This document shows, piece after piece, positions 18,249 through 27,611 of a DNA stretch of 46,972 nucleotides. The translations under genes and the position numbers were made by a program. The notes beneath the pieces were generated by a model. That model was not told the DNA's origin, did no database searches, and saw nothing but the letters and a program-made list of their open reading frames with translations. The stretch's first letter is position 1. Each line of letters opens with the position of its first letter. The DNA comes from Xanthomonas cissicola. GTDB taxonomy: Bacteria; Pseudomonadota; Gammaproteobacteria; Xanthomonadales; Xanthomonadaceae. The stretch covers positions 1-46,972 of the forward strand of contig NZ_VZPL01000036.1 in assembly GCF_008801575.1 (NCBI RefSeq). Direction: 5' to 3'.

Positions 18249-18820
18249 ATTGGAACTGGCGCACCACCCTGGGCGTCGTGCTGTTCGTCGCCGCCTTGAT
18301 ATCCGGCTGGTCGGCCTGGAAGCAGCGCGCGCGTCCGGCCGCCGCGGCCGTGCAGGAGTCCGGCGCGGACTACATCCTGCGCGACTTCGAGCTGATTGCC
18401 CTGGACAAGCAGAGCGGCAAGGAGTCGATGACGCTGCGCGCGCCGGAAATGCATCGCAACCGTGCCGACCAGACCGCAGACATCACCACGCCGGTATTCC
18501 TGATGCCCGACAACGCCAATCTGCCGTGGACCCTGCGCTCCAAGACCGGCTGGGTCAATCCGGACGGCACCCAATTGCGCCTGCGCGGCGATGTCGAGGG
18601 CGACAGCCCGACCGGCGGCGCCACCCCGCCAACCACGTTCCGCACCCAAAGCCTGGACGTGTTCCCGCAACAGAACATCGCCAAGACCGACGCACAAGTG
18701 ACCATGACCCGCCCGGGTATCATGCAGAGCGGCGTCGGTTTCGAAGCCGACCTCAAATCACGCCAGTACAAGCTCCTCTCTCAGGTCAAGACCCGCTATG
18801 AACCGAATGCTGCCCGCTAA
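18245..18820 (+). CDS. lptC: LPS export ABC transporter periplasmic protein LptC
   Basis: The 191-residue protein has a single N-terminal membrane helix (WRTTLGVVLFVAALISGWSAW) and a periplasmic beta-jellyroll with the LptC pattern DYILRDFELIALD, a TADITTPVFLMPD segment and LRLRGDVEG. It accepts LPS from LptBFG and passes it to LptA. It overlaps kdsC by 4 bases and lptA by 23 bases. Confidence 0.9.
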   Translation: MNWNWRTTLGVVLFVAALISGWSAWKQRARPAAAAVQESGADYILRDFELIALDKQSGKESMTLRAPEMHRNRADQTADITTPVFLMPDNANLPWTLRSKTGWVNPDGTQLRLRGDVEGDSPTGGATPPTTFRTQSLDVFPQQNIAKTDAQVTMTRPGIMQSGVGFEADLKSRQYKLLSQVKTRYEPNAAR

Positions 18821-19358
18821 ACTGGCGTTTGCCGCACTGCTGCTGCCTGCGTTGGCAATGGCCAAGACCAGCGATCGCAACCAGCCGATGGCGATCGACT
18901 CCAATGCCAACGATTGCAACATGCTCGACGACAGCGGCAAGTGCCGTTTCAGCGGCAATGTGGTGATCACCCAGGGCACGCTGGAAATCCACGCCGACAC
19001 CGCCGACATCTTCCAGAAGAACGGCCAGACCGATCGCGTGGTGCTCAACGGCAAGCAGGCCACGCTCAAGCAGGAGATGGACGACGGCGCCACGATGCAC
19101 GGCCAGGCCGACAACATCGAATACAAGGTCGCCGATGAGATCATCATCCTGACCGGCAATTACAAGGTCGATTCGCCCAAGGGCACCAACGCCGGCCAGC
19201 GCATGGTCTACAACACCAAGACCGGCAACATGCAGAGCGGCGGCGATGGCAGCCGGGTGCGCACCATCATCCAGCCGAAAAATGCGGCGCCTGCCGCTGC
19301 AACGCCTGCGGCGACACCGGCCGCCAAGCCCGCTGCCAAGCCGCAGGGGAAGAAGTAA
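18798..19358 (+). CDS. lptA: LPS transport periplasmic protein LptA
   Basis: The 186-residue protein has a signal peptide (cleavage near AMA-KTS) and the OstA-like jellyroll ([37 protein letters not shown]). An Ala/Pro/Lys-rich tail of about 25 residues extends past the E. coli form. LptA filaments bridge the periplasm for LPS. Its TAA shares an A with the ATG of lptB, so coupling is very tight. Confidence 0.92.
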   Translation: MNRMLPAKLAFAALLLPALAMAKTSDRNQPMAIDSNANDCNMLDDSGKCRFSGNVVITQGTLEIHADTADIFQKNGQTDRVVLNGKQATLKQEMDDGATMHGQADNIEYKVADEIIILTGNYKVDSPKGTNAGQRMVYNTKTGNMQSGGDGSRVRTIIQPKNAAPAAATPAATPAAKPAAKPQGKK

Positions 19359-20077
19359 TGCTGGTCGCCACCGGTCTGCGCAAGAAGTACAAGCAACGCG
19401 AAGTGGTCAAGGAGTTCGGCCTCACGCTCGAGTCCGGCGAAGTGGTCGGTCTGCTCGGCCCCAATGGCGCCGGCAAGACCACCTGCTTCTACATGATCGT
19501 GGGTCTGGTCGAAGCCGATGCCGGCCGTATCGAATTGGATGGCCGCGACCTCAATGCCGAACCGATGTACGCACGCGCCAAGCTGGGCGTCGGCTATCTG
19601 CCGCAGGAGCCGTCGATCTTCCGCAAGCTCACCGTGGCCGACAACATCCGCCTGGTGCTGGAGCTGCGCGAGGAACTGGACAACGCCGGCCGTGAGAAGG
19701 AACTGGTCTCGCTGCTGGAAGAACTGCAGATCACCCATGTGGCCGATCAGCTCGGCGCCAGCCTCTCCGGCGGCGAACGGCGCCGTTGCGAGATCGCACG
19801 CGCGCTGGCGGCCAAGCCGCGCATGATGCTGCTGGACGAACCGTTCGCCGGCGTGGACCCGATTTCGGTCGGCGAGATCCAGCGCATCATCATCCACCTC
19901 AAGGAGCGTGGCATCGGCGTGCTGATCACCGACCACAACGTGCGCGAGACCTTGGGAATCTGCGACCGCGCGTATATCCTCGCCGAGGGAGGCGTACTGG
20001 CGCAGGGGGCACCAGACACGTTGCTAGCCAATCCCGACGTCCGTCGCGTGTATCTGGGGGAAACTTTCCGCCTTTGA
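19358..20077 (+). CDS. lptB: LPS export ABC transporter ATPase LptB
   Basis: The 239-residue ABC ATPase has Walker [17 protein letters not shown] near residue 34, the Q-loop at YLPQEPSIF, signature [15 protein letters not shown], Walker [14 protein letters not shown] and the H-loop ITDHNVRET. The C-terminal [12 protein letters not shown] is typical of LptB. It powers LPS extraction by LptF/LptG, which are not in this window. It is 40 bp ahead of rpoN. Confidence 0.95.
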   Translation: MLVATGLRKKYKQREVVKEFGLTLESGEVVGLLGPNGAGKTTCFYMIVGLVEADAGRIELDGRDLNAEPMYARAKLGVGYLPQEPSIFRKLTVADNIRLVLELREELDNAGREKELVSLLEELQITHVADQLGASLSGGERRRCEIARALAAKPRMMLLDEPFAGVDPISVGEIQRIIIHLKERGIGVLITDHNVRETLGICDRAYILAEGGVLAQGAPDTLLANPDVRRVYLGETFRL

Positions 20078-20117
20078 GCGCGTCGCCGCGCCAACGTTTT
20101 TTCCAGTCAGTGCCCGC

Positions 20118-21557
20118 ATGAAAGCCCGGCTCCAGACATCGCTAGGACAGCAGTTGGTCATGACGCCGCAGTTGCGTCAGGCGATCAAGCTATTGCAGAT
20201 GTCCACCACCGAGCTGGAAGTGGAAATCGCCGAGGCCGTGGAAACCAACCCGCTGCTGGAATGGGCCGACGAAGCCGCGCATGCGGCCAGCGACATCGCG
20301 GTGGAATCCGCCCCGTCCGCGTCCACCGAAGAACCCCAGCGCGAAGAAGTCGCGCCTGCCGAGCGCGACGACGATTGGTCGCAGGACGAGCTGCAGTGGA
20401 CCGGCTCGGGCAGCGGCGGCAGCTTCGACGACGACGAGTCCGGCGATGCCGCAGAGCGCGTGGCCGAATCCGAAACATTGGCCGACCACCTCTTGTGGCA
20501 GTTGCATCTGTCGCCGCTGTCGCCGCGCGACCGCCAGATCGGCGCGATGCTGATCGACGCCCTCGACGAAGACGGCTACCTGCGCGAACCACTGTCGGCC
20601 ATTCTCGAAACCCTCGCGCTGGGCGCAGCGGTCGACGAGGCCGACGTGCTCACCGTCCTGCATCAGATCCAGCGCTTCGACCCGGTGGGCGTGGGCGCGC
20701 GCACGCTGGGCGAATGCCTGGCGCTGCAGCTGGGGGTGCTCGATGCGGACACGCCTGGCCGCGAGCTGGCGCTGCAGATCGTTGCCGGCCCGCTGGAACG
20801 GCTGCCGCGCGCCGGCGTGGCCGGGCTGGCGCACGAGCTCAAGCGCTCCACTGCCGATGTCGAACAGGCGGTGCAGCTGGTGCGCTCGCTGGACCCGCGC
20901 CCGGGTAAACAGATCGGCGACCTGTCGCAGGACACCTACGTTGTTCCCGACTGCGTGATCTGGCGCCAGCGCGGGGTCTGGCGGGCTGCGCTGGCCGGCC
21001 GCGCGCAGCCCAAGGTCACCATTCACCGCGGCTATGAAAACCTGATCCGCAGCTGCGGCGAATCCGATGCCGGCTATCTGCGCGGCCAGTTGCAGGAGGC
21101 GCGCTGGCTGCTCAAGAGCCTGGAGGCGCGTGGCGAAACCCTGCTGCGGGTGGTGCGCTGCCTGCTGGAACATCAGGCCGGGTTCCTGGAGTTCGGTGCG
21201 CAGGCCTTGCGCCCGTTGACGCTGCGCGAGATCGCAGGCGAGCTCGGCCTGCACGAGTCCACCATTTCCCGCGCAATCGCCCGCAAGTACGTGCGCACCC
21301 CGCGCGGCACCATTGCGCTGCGCGCGTTCTTCGCCTCCGGCATCGACACCGACAGCGGCGGCGAGGCCTCCAGCACTGCCATCCAGGCCATGATCCGGCG
21401 CCTGATCGATGCGGAAAACCCGCGCAAGCCGCTCTCCGACGCCAAGCTGGCCGATCTGCTGAAAACATCCGGCGTCCCAGTGGCGCGGCGCACCGTTGCG
21501 AAGTATCGTGAGGCCATGAACATTTCCGCCTCCCACGAACGCGTGCGCATCGCCTGA
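20118..21557 (+). CDS. rpoN: RNA polymerase sigma-54 factor RpoN
   Basis: The 479-residue protein has region I (LQTSLGQQLVMTPQLRQAIK, rich in Leu and Gln), an acidic region II (about residues 55-115), core-binding region III, a helix-turn-helix (LGLHESTISRAIARKYV) and the RpoN box ARRTVAKYRE near the end. It directs transcription from -24/-12 promoters with enhancer-binding activators. The lptB-rpoN-hpf-ptsN order is classical. Xanthomonads usually carry a second rpoN with the flagellar genes; this is the lpt-linked copy. Confidence 0.95.
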   Translation: MKARLQTSLGQQLVMTPQLRQAIKLLQMSTTELEVEIAEAVETNPLLEWADEAAHAASDIAVESAPSASTEEPQREEVAPAERDDDWSQDELQWTGSGSGGSFDDDESGDAAERVAESETLADHLLWQLHLSPLSPRDRQIGAMLIDALDEDGYLREPLSAILETLALGAAVDEADVLTVLHQIQRFDPVGVGARTLGECLALQLGVLDADTPGRELALQIVAGPLERLPRAGVAGLAHELKRSTADVEQAVQLVRSLDPRPGKQIGDLSQDTYVVPDCVIWRQRGVWRAALAGRAQPKVTIHRGYENLIRSCGESDAGYLRGQLQEARWLLKSLEARGETLLRVVRCLLEHQAGFLEFGAQALRPLTLREIAGELGLHESTISRAIARKYVRTPRGTIALRAFFASGIDTDSGGEASSTAIQAMIRRLIDAENPRKPLSDAKLADLLKTSGVPVARRTVAKYREAMNISASHERVRIA

Positions 21558-21644
21558 CGTTGCAACCACCGCAACGCCGGCCTGCGCCGGGTTTGTCGGA
21601 TCACCGGAACGGTTCATTGGCCCACCGACCAATGGAGGTATCCG

Positions 21645-21962
21645 ATGCGTATCGAGACGTATGGCCACCAGCTTGAAGTGACCCCCGCCCTGCGGGAGTA
21701 CGTGGCAAGCAAGCTGCAGCGACTGCAGCGCCATTTCGACCAGCACTGCGAAGTCCGAACGCAGCTGGCCGTCCGCAAGCCAGACCACCACGTGGTCGCC
21801 ACCGTCAACCTTCCCGGTCGCACCCTGCACGCAGATGCCAGCGGTTCCACCATGTATGCGGCCATCGACCTGCTGGTCGACAAGCTCGACCGCCTGGTCC
21901 TCAAGCACAAAGAGAAGAAATGTAACCACCACGCCCGCGAGGTGCGCGACAATCCCGCATGA
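21645..21962 (+). CDS. hpf: Short ribosome hibernation promoting factor HPF
   Basis: The 105-residue S30AE/HPF-short protein has MRIETYGHQLEVTPALREYV at the N-terminus and ends in a basic segment (KLDRLVLKHKEKK). It starts after a good AGG-rich site (GGAGGTATCCG is upstream). HPF binds the 30S subunit in stationary phase and promotes 100S dimers. Position between rpoN and ptsN is conserved in proteobacteria. Confidence 0.92.
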   Translation: MRIETYGHQLEVTPALREYVASKLQRLQRHFDQHCEVRTQLAVRKPDHHVVATVNLPGRTLHADASGSTMYAAIDLLVDKLDRLVLKHKEKKCNHHAREVRDNPA

Positions 21963-21983
21963 CGCTTCCCGCCTGATGCCCCC

Positions 21984-22442
21984 ATGCCTTTAACCGATCT
22001 GATGGCGGCCGTGCGCACCCTGGTGTCGCCGGCCGCCGATCGCGACACCGTCCTGCATGCCGCCGCCGATCTGCTCTCCTGTCGTCAGGCCGGCGCCGAC
22101 GAGCTCTACGCCAACCTGTGCGAGCGCGAGGCCCTGGGCAGTACCGCCATTGGCCATGGCATCGCCATTCCGCATGGGCGCTGCCCCAACCTCACCGAGC
22201 CACGCGGGGCCTTGCTGCGGCTGGACACGCCGGTGCCCTTCGGCAGCGACGAGCCGGTGGATCTGGTCTTCGCCATGGCCGTGCCGGCGCACTACACCCA
22301 CCAGCACCTGATGCTGCTGTCCGAGCTGGCCGAACGGTTCTCCGATGCCGACTTCCGTCGGAACTTGCGCGCCGCACCCAACGCCGATGCCCTGATGGCG
22401 CTGCTGGCCGACGTGCCGCCCGCGCAGGCGAGCGCGGCATGA
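21984..22442 (+). CDS. ptsN: PTS EIIA-Ntr protein PtsN
   Basis: The 152-residue protein carries the EIIA type-2 active site [15 protein letters not shown] with phosphorylatable His64. EIIA-Ntr is the end acceptor of the nitrogen PTS and regulates potassium transport and other targets according to its phosphorylation. Its stop overlaps hprK (ATGA). The nearest phosphate donors in this window are the HPr and enzyme I genes 2.7 kb downstream; no PTS-Ntr-specific EI with a GAF domain is present. Confidence 0.92.
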   Translation: MPLTDLMAAVRTLVSPAADRDTVLHAAADLLSCRQAGADELYANLCEREALGSTAIGHGIAIPHGRCPNLTEPRGALLRLDTPVPFGSDEPVDLVFAMAVPAHYTHQHLMLLSELAERFSDADFRRNLRAAPNADALMALLADVPPAQASAA

Positions 22443-23389
22443 ATACCAGCATCACCGCACGCGAACTATTCGACCAGCAGCGCGACAAGCTGGCCCTGCG
22501 CTGGGTCGCCGGCCCCAAGGGCGAGCACCGCGAGATCCAGGCCGGCAGCAACAACGCACGGCGCCCGTCGCTGGCCGGTTACCTCAATGTGATCTATCCC
22601 AACAAGGTGCAGATCCTGGGCACCGAGGAACTGGCCTGGCTGGACTCGCTGGATGCGCGGCAGCGCTGGGAAACCATCGAAAAGATCATCCAGGTGCAAC
22701 CGCTGGCGCTGGCGATCAGCAAGAACCAGTCATGCCCGGAAGATCTGCGCGCGGCGGCGGACGAATCCAATACGCCGCTGTGGATCTCGTCCAAGCGCGG
22801 CCACGAACTGCTCAACCACCTCTCCTACCATCTGGCGCGCACGCTGGCGCCGCGGGTCACCTTGCATGGCGTGTTCATGGAGATCTACTCGATCGGCGTG
22901 CTGATCACCGGCGAAGCCGGCTCGGGCAAGAGCGAGCTGGCGCTGGAACTGCTCAGCCGCGGTCACCGGCTGGTGGCCGACGATGCCCCCGAGTTCACCC
23001 AGATCGCGCCCGACGTGCTCGACGGCACCTGCCCAGAATTGCTCCAGGATTTGCTGGAAGTACGCGGCCTGGGCGTCTTGAACGTACGCGACATGTTCGG
23101 CGACACCGCGGTGAAGAAGAACAAGTACCTGCGTCTGATCGTGCACCTGACCCGGCCGATGACCGAGCCGACGCCGTCCGGCTACGAGCGTCTGACCGGC
23201 GATTCGGGCAGCCGCCATGTGCTGGACCTGGACGTCCCGCTGATCACCCTGCCGGTCATGCCCGGCCGCAATCTGGCCGTGCTGACCGAAGCGGCGACCC
23301 GGCTGCATATCCTGCGCACCAAAGGCATCGACCCGGCAGCGATGTTCGTCGCCCGCCATAGCAACCTGCTGGAGCGACGCACGCCATGA
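22439..23389 (+). CDS. hprK: HPr kinase/phosphorylase HprK
   Basis: The 316-residue protein has an N-terminal domain ending near residue 130, the P-loop [17 protein letters not shown] near 157, and the HprK signature [16 protein letters not shown] near 205. It phosphorylates and dephosphorylates HPr on Ser46; the HPr in this window does have Ser46. In proteobacteria without CcpA this serves PTS output control rather than catabolite repression of the Gram-positive kind. It overlaps both ptsN and rapZ by ATGA. Confidence 0.92.
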   Translation: MNTSITARELFDQQRDKLALRWVAGPKGEHREIQAGSNNARRPSLAGYLNVIYPNKVQILGTEELAWLDSLDARQRWETIEKIIQVQPLALAISKNQSCPEDLRAAADESNTPLWISSKRGHELLNHLSYHLARTLAPRVTLHGVFMEIYSIGVLITGEAGSGKSELALELLSRGHRLVADDAPEFTQIAPDVLDGTCPELLQDLLEVRGLGVLNVRDMFGDTAVKKNKYLRLIVHLTRPMTEPTPSGYERLTGDSGSRHVLDLDVPLITLPVMPGRNLAVLTEAATRLHILRTKGIDPAAMFVARHSNLLERRTP

Positions 23390-24258
23390 GTATCGCGCCC
23401 TCCACGCTGATGATCGTGAGCGGGCTATCCGGCTCGGGCAAATCGGTCGCGCTGAAGACCTTCGAAGACCTGGACTACTATTGCTCGGACAATCTGCCGG
23501 TCGAGCTGCTGCCGGACTTCGTCAAAAGCCGTCTGCGTGGCAACCCGGTCGGCGACCAGCGCCTGGCGGTGGGCATCGATGTGCGCAGCCGTAGCGACCT
23601 GACCCAGCTGGCGCAGTGGCGCCAGGCTGCGCAGGAATACGGCATCGAGGCGCGATTGCTGTTTTTCGAAGCCAGCGACGAGGCGTTGATCAAGCGGTAT
23701 GCCGATACCCGCCGCCGCCACCCGCTCAGCCATCTCGGCCTGGCGCTGCCGGAAGCGATCACCCGCGAGCGCCAGTTGACCGAACCGTTGCGTACGCAGG
23801 CCGATGCCGTCATCGACACCAGCACGCTCAACGTGCATCAATTGCGCCGCCGCGTGGTCACCGAGTTCGCGCTCGGTTCCCATGATCGGCTGTCGCTGCT
23901 GTTCGAATCGTTCGCCTACAAGCGCGGCGTGCCGGCCGAAGCCGACTTCGTGTTCGATGCGCGCGTGCTGCCCAATCCGCATTGGGATCCGGAGCTGCGC
24001 CCACTCACCGGCCGCGATGCCGGCGTGCGCGAGTATCTGGACAACGAGGCCGACGTGCAACGCTACAGCGCGCAGATCGTGGACCTGCTCGACACCTGGC
24101 TGCCGCGGCTGCGCAACGACACCCGCAGCTACGTGACCATCGCCTTCGGTTGCACCGGCGGCAAGCACCGCTCGGTGTACATGGCCGAACGCATGGCCCG
24201 ACATGCGCGCGAACAGGGCTGGCCGGAAGTGGCGACGTTTCATCGCGAGCAGGACTGA
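23386..24258 (+). CDS. rapZ: RNase adapter protein RapZ
   Basis: The 290-residue protein has the N-terminal Walker [18 protein letters not shown], a Walker B-like region (GIDVRSRSD) and the C-terminal phosphate-sugar sensing domain with [18 protein letters not shown]. In E. coli RapZ senses glucosamine-6-phosphate and guides RNase E to sRNA GlmZ. In Xanthomonas the sRNA partner is not known to me. It ends the overlapping ptsN-hprK-rapZ set. Confidence 0.9.
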   Translation: MSIAPSTLMIVSGLSGSGKSVALKTFEDLDYYCSDNLPVELLPDFVKSRLRGNPVGDQRLAVGIDVRSRSDLTQLAQWRQAAQEYGIEARLLFFEASDEALIKRYADTRRRHPLSHLGLALPEAITRERQLTEPLRTQADAVIDTSTLNVHQLRRRVVTEFALGSHDRLSLLFESFAYKRGVPAEADFVFDARVLPNPHWDPELRPLTGRDAGVREYLDNEADVQRYSAQIVDLLDTWLPRLRNDTRSYVTIAFGCTGGKHRSVYMAERMARHAREQGWPEVATFHREQD

Positions 24259-24755
24259 GGGGCTGGGATTCGGGATTCGTTACAGCGGCATCCTGCGACG
24301 TGAGCGAGCTGCACCTATGTTGAGAACAACACGCTCGCTAGCCTTACTTCTTAGGTTGGATTGCTTGCGCGGTGGCTGGCGTGTGGCGCCGCTGTGCAGG
24401 CCGACGACGCTGTAGCTGATGCGACTGGATCGCCGACGCCCCGAACACCGCTTGCCGTTCTCGTTCGACGCGCCATGCAACGCTGCACGACCAACGCGTC
24501 GGAGGTATTCCGCCGCGCATGGCTACGTGCCCATGCTCGCTACAGGGAAAACGGCAGCGCTCGCTTGCCATGCAGGCCGCACTGCTGACGCTGCAAGGCA
24601 CACATCGGCGCCACGTATGCAGCGCACGGTGCGCACGATGGCGACACATGCTGCCGCCACGTCGCTGCAGCGGTCCTAAACGTCTATTCAGTTCGCAACG
24701 CATCTGTGCGGGCAAACGCTATCGCGCAGTCATGCTGACCTGTTAACGTTTCGGC
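24259..24755. other. Intergenic stretch between rapZ and the EIIA(Man) gene
   Basis: About 500 bp without a supported gene. Several open frames exist on both strands but show no start signals or family resemblance. It must hold the promoter of the EIIA-ptsH-ptsI unit. Nothing else is recognisable. Confidence 0.4.
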
Positions 24756-25148
24756 ATGGCCTGTGGCATTCTCCTCATTACTCATCCCGGCATCGGCGCA
24801 GCGTTGTTGAACGTGGCGACGGGGCTATTGCGGCAGTTGCCGTTGAAGACCGAAGCATTCGATGTGCCGTTCGATGCAGACCTGGACGCGTTACTGCCCC
24901 AGGCATCGTCGGCGATGCGCCGGGTCGACAGCGGCGACGGCGTGCTGGTCATGACCGACCTGTACGGCGCCAGCCCCAGCAATCTGGCCAACCGTCTGGC
25001 CAAGCTGGGCACCCCGGTTCGGCGGGTATCCGCGCTGAGCCTGCCGATGCTGCTGCGCGTGATGAACTACCCCGAACAAGGACTGCAGGAGCTGCCCGCC
25101 ACTGCGGCGGCCGGTACCCGCAACGGAGCGATCATCGACGATGCTTAA
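24756..25148 (+). CDS. PTS EIIA(Man)-family protein
   Basis: The 130-residue protein has the mannose-class EIIA active site ITHPGIG with His10 and the TDLYGASPSNLA block. Usually such domains belong to sugar transporters with EIIB, EIIC and EIID. None is present here, so it more likely acts as a regulatory acceptor, as does the soluble EIIA found with ptsH in several proteobacteria. It overlaps ptsH by 8 bases. Confidence 0.88.
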   Translation: MACGILLITHPGIGAALLNVATGLLRQLPLKTEAFDVPFDADLDALLPQASSAMRRVDSGDGVLVMTDLYGASPSNLANRLAKLGTPVRRVSALSLPMLLRVMNYPEQGLQELPATAAAGTRNGAIIDDA

Positions 25149-25410
25149 ACGCGAACTCATAGTTTCCAACCGACTCGGACTGCATGCGCGGGCCACCGCC
25201 AAGCTGGTGCAGACGCTGTCGTCGTATCGCAGCAACGCCACCCTGGCGGCCAAGGGGCGCGAGGTGAATGCCAAGAGCATCATGGGCGTGATGTTGCTGG
25301 CCGCAGGCCAGGGCACCAGCGTGGTGGTGCGGCTGGACGGCGAAGACGAAGCCGAGGCCTTGCAGGCGCTGGTGGACCTGTTCGAGCGTCGTTTCGACGA
25401 GGACAGCTGA
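25141..25410 (+). CDS. ptsH: Phosphocarrier protein HPr
   Basis: The 89-residue protein has the EI phosphorylation site NRLGLHARAT (His15) and the HprK target AKSIMGVM (Ser46). Both sites are intact, so it can be modified by enzyme I (downstream) and by HprK (upstream). It is followed by ptsI after 58 bp. Confidence 0.95.
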   Translation: MLKRELIVSNRLGLHARATAKLVQTLSSYRSNATLAAKGREVNAKSIMGVMLLAAGQGTSVVVRLDGEDEAEALQALVDLFERRFDEDS

Positions 25411-25468
25411 GCATGCGCGGCGTCGGGGCCGTTGCGACCGACACGGCGCCGCCGCGCCAGGGACGCGC

Positions 25469-27199
25469 ATGAGCCTGCGCCTGCGCGGACATGGCGCTGC
25501 ACGCGGCAATGCACTTGGCCGCGCGCGCGTGCGCCAGAGCCATACCCTGGAAGTGGCCGAACAACGCGTGCCCGCCAATCAGGTGGAAACGCAGCTGCAG
25601 CGCCTGCATGCCGCCATCGCGTCGGCACGGGTCGAAATGCAGCAGCTGCGCGACCGCCTGCACGGCGCACTGGCGCGCGAGGTCGGCGAATTTCTCGAGC
25701 TGCATGCATTGCTGCTTGACGACCCCGAGCTGCTGCAAGGCCTGGATGAGCTGATCCGCACCCACCGTTACAGCGCCGACTATGCCTTGCGTGTGCAGCG
25801 CGACCGCCTGGCGGCGGTGTTCGACGGGATGGAGGATGCGTACCTCAAGAGCCGCATGGACGATCTGGATCACGTGATCGGCCGCATCCATGCGTTCCTG
25901 CACAAGCGCGCACCCGACCTCAAGGGGGTGGCCGGCGAGATCTTGGTGTGCGACAACGTGGCACCTTCCGAGCTGGCGCAGCTGCAGGCGCAAGGCGTGG
26001 TCGGCATCGTCACCACCGCCGGCAGCACGCTGTCGCACAGCGCGATCCTGGCGCGCAGCCTGCACCTGCCGTTGGTGGTAGGCGTCAGCGACGCGCTGCA
26101 GCGCATCGAAGATGGTGATGTGTTGATCGTCGATGCCGGCTCGGGCCAGGTGATCGTCGACCCCAAGCCCGAACATCTGCGCGACTACCGCGAGCGTCTG
26201 CGCGCGCTGGCCAAGGAACAGCGCGAGCTGGGCCGGCTACGCTCCAAGCCCACGCGCACGCGCGACAACGTCGATATCACCCTGCTGGCCAACGCCGAAT
26301 CGCTGGAAGACGTGGCCAACGCGCATGCGCTCGGGGCCAGCGGCCTGGGCTTGTATCGCACCGAATTCCTGTTCCTGCAGCGCAACGAGCTGCCGGACGA
26401 AGACGAACAGTTCCACACCTACCGCGACACCGTGCTGGGCATGAGCGGCCGCCCGGTCACCATCCGCACCCTGGACCTGGGCGCCGACAAGGCCGACCGC
26501 ACCGGTCTGACACTCAGCGATGAGGACAACCCGGCGCTGGGTCTGCGCGGCGTGCGCCTGTCGCTGGCGCGGCCGGCGGTGGCGCAGGCGCAATTGCGCG
26601 CGATCCTGCGGGCGTCCGGCTACGGGCCGGTGCGCATCCTGGTGCCGATGGTCAGCGGCCGCGAAGAAATCCTGCAGTTGCGCAAGCAGTTGAAGAAGCT
26701 CACCGCGCAGCTGCGCGAGGAAGGCCATGAGATCGCCGAGCACATTCCGCTGGGCGCGATGATCGAAGTGCCGGCTGCGGCATTGGCGCTGGACTGCTTC
26801 ATCGACGATATCGATTTCCTGTCCATCGGCACCAACGACCTGGTGCAGTACCTGCTGGCGGTGGATCGCAACAACGAGGCGTTGGGCGAGCTGTACTCGC
26901 CCCTGCATCCCGCCGTCCTCCGACTGATCGCGCAGGTCATCGCCACCGGGCGCACCTACGGCAAGCAGGTCGCGGTGTGCGGCGAAATCGCCGGCGATCC
27001 GCGCTTCGTGCCGATGCTGCTGGCGTTGGGGCTCACCGAGTTCAGCCTGCATCCGGCCACCTTGCTGGAAGTGCGCCGCGCGGTGCGCGACACCCATCTG
27101 GGCGACTTGCGCGTGCACGGCGAAAAATTGCTGCGCGCCCGCGATCGCAAGGGCATCGAAAAATGGCTGACTGGCCATGCGCAGGGGTTGCTGCGGTAA
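25469..27199 (+). CDS. ptsI: PTS enzyme I
   Basis: The 576-residue protein has the N-terminal HPr-binding and phosphohistidine domain with TTAGSTLSHSAILARS (His190) and the PEP-binding TIM barrel with GLYRTEFLFL, TLDLGADK, the SIGTNDLVQYLLAVDR block and VAVCGEIAGD (Cys504). The usual GGRTSH before the active His reads AGSTLSH, a variant that keeps the His and Ser. It transfers phosphate from PEP to HPr. No GAF domain is present, so it is EI rather than EI-Ntr. It is last in the PTS unit. Confidence 0.94.
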   Translation: MSLRLRGHGAARGNALGRARVRQSHTLEVAEQRVPANQVETQLQRLHAAIASARVEMQQLRDRLHGALAREVGEFLELHALLLDDPELLQGLDELIRTHRYSADYALRVQRDRLAAVFDGMEDAYLKSRMDDLDHVIGRIHAFLHKRAPDLKGVAGEILVCDNVAPSELAQLQAQGVVGIVTTAGSTLSHSAILARSLHLPLVVGVSDALQRIEDGDVLIVDAGSGQVIVDPKPEHLRDYRERLRALAKEQRELGRLRSKPTRTRDNVDITLLANAESLEDVANAHALGASGLGLYRTEFLFLQRNELPDEDEQFHTYRDTVLGMSGRPVTIRTLDLGADKADRTGLTLSDEDNPALGLRGVRLSLARPAVAQAQLRAILRASGYGPVRILVPMVSGREEILQLRKQLKKLTAQLREEGHEIAEHIPLGAMIEVPAAALALDCFIDDIDFLSIGTNDLVQYLLAVDRNNEALGELYSPLHPAVLRLIAQVIATGRTYGKQVAVCGEIAGDPRFVPMLLALGLTEFSLHPATLLEVRRAVRDTHLGDLRVHGEKLLRARDRKGIEKWLTGHAQGLLR

Positions 27200-27611
27200 T
27201 TGCGGCACGCACCCGGCCCGGCAGCGCGGCCGATGCTTCAAGACCTGCGTTTCCTTCAAAACGGCGTTCGACACGATTTCGCAGCCCTGCAGCTGGCCCA
27301 GACGGTGCTGCGAATCGGCATGCACCGCTTGGACAGTACGATTGCTGCGCGCCGGTCACGCCCGCTCGCACCGCTTTGATCGCTTCCTTGGTCGAAAAGC
27401 GCATCGACGATGCCGCCTGCATCGTCAATCGCGTACCGCTCCATCCACCTTCAGCAGCCCTCGCGGCTTGGCTGCGTCCACCGCGCACGCCCTGCGCAAG
27501 CGCGCGGCAGCGACCCTGTATGTTTCGTCACCATGCGCAAGCGATAATGCCTCGCTGACCCAGCACCGCGTCCTTTACCGATGGCGCGTCCACTCTTCCG
27601 GGAAGCCGCGC
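27200..27611. other. Intergenic stretch between ptsI and mgtE
   Basis: About 410 bp, no convincing gene. The mgtE frame is open upstream to 27177 but lacks MgtE resemblance before 27612. No terminator with a T tract was found. Confidence 0.4.

Noticed and set aside
20118..24258. Second PTS-Ntr enzyme I (GAF-containing PtsP) in the rpoN region
   Set aside because: Only EIIA-Ntr, HprK and RapZ are present; the EI gene at 25469 has no GAF domain.
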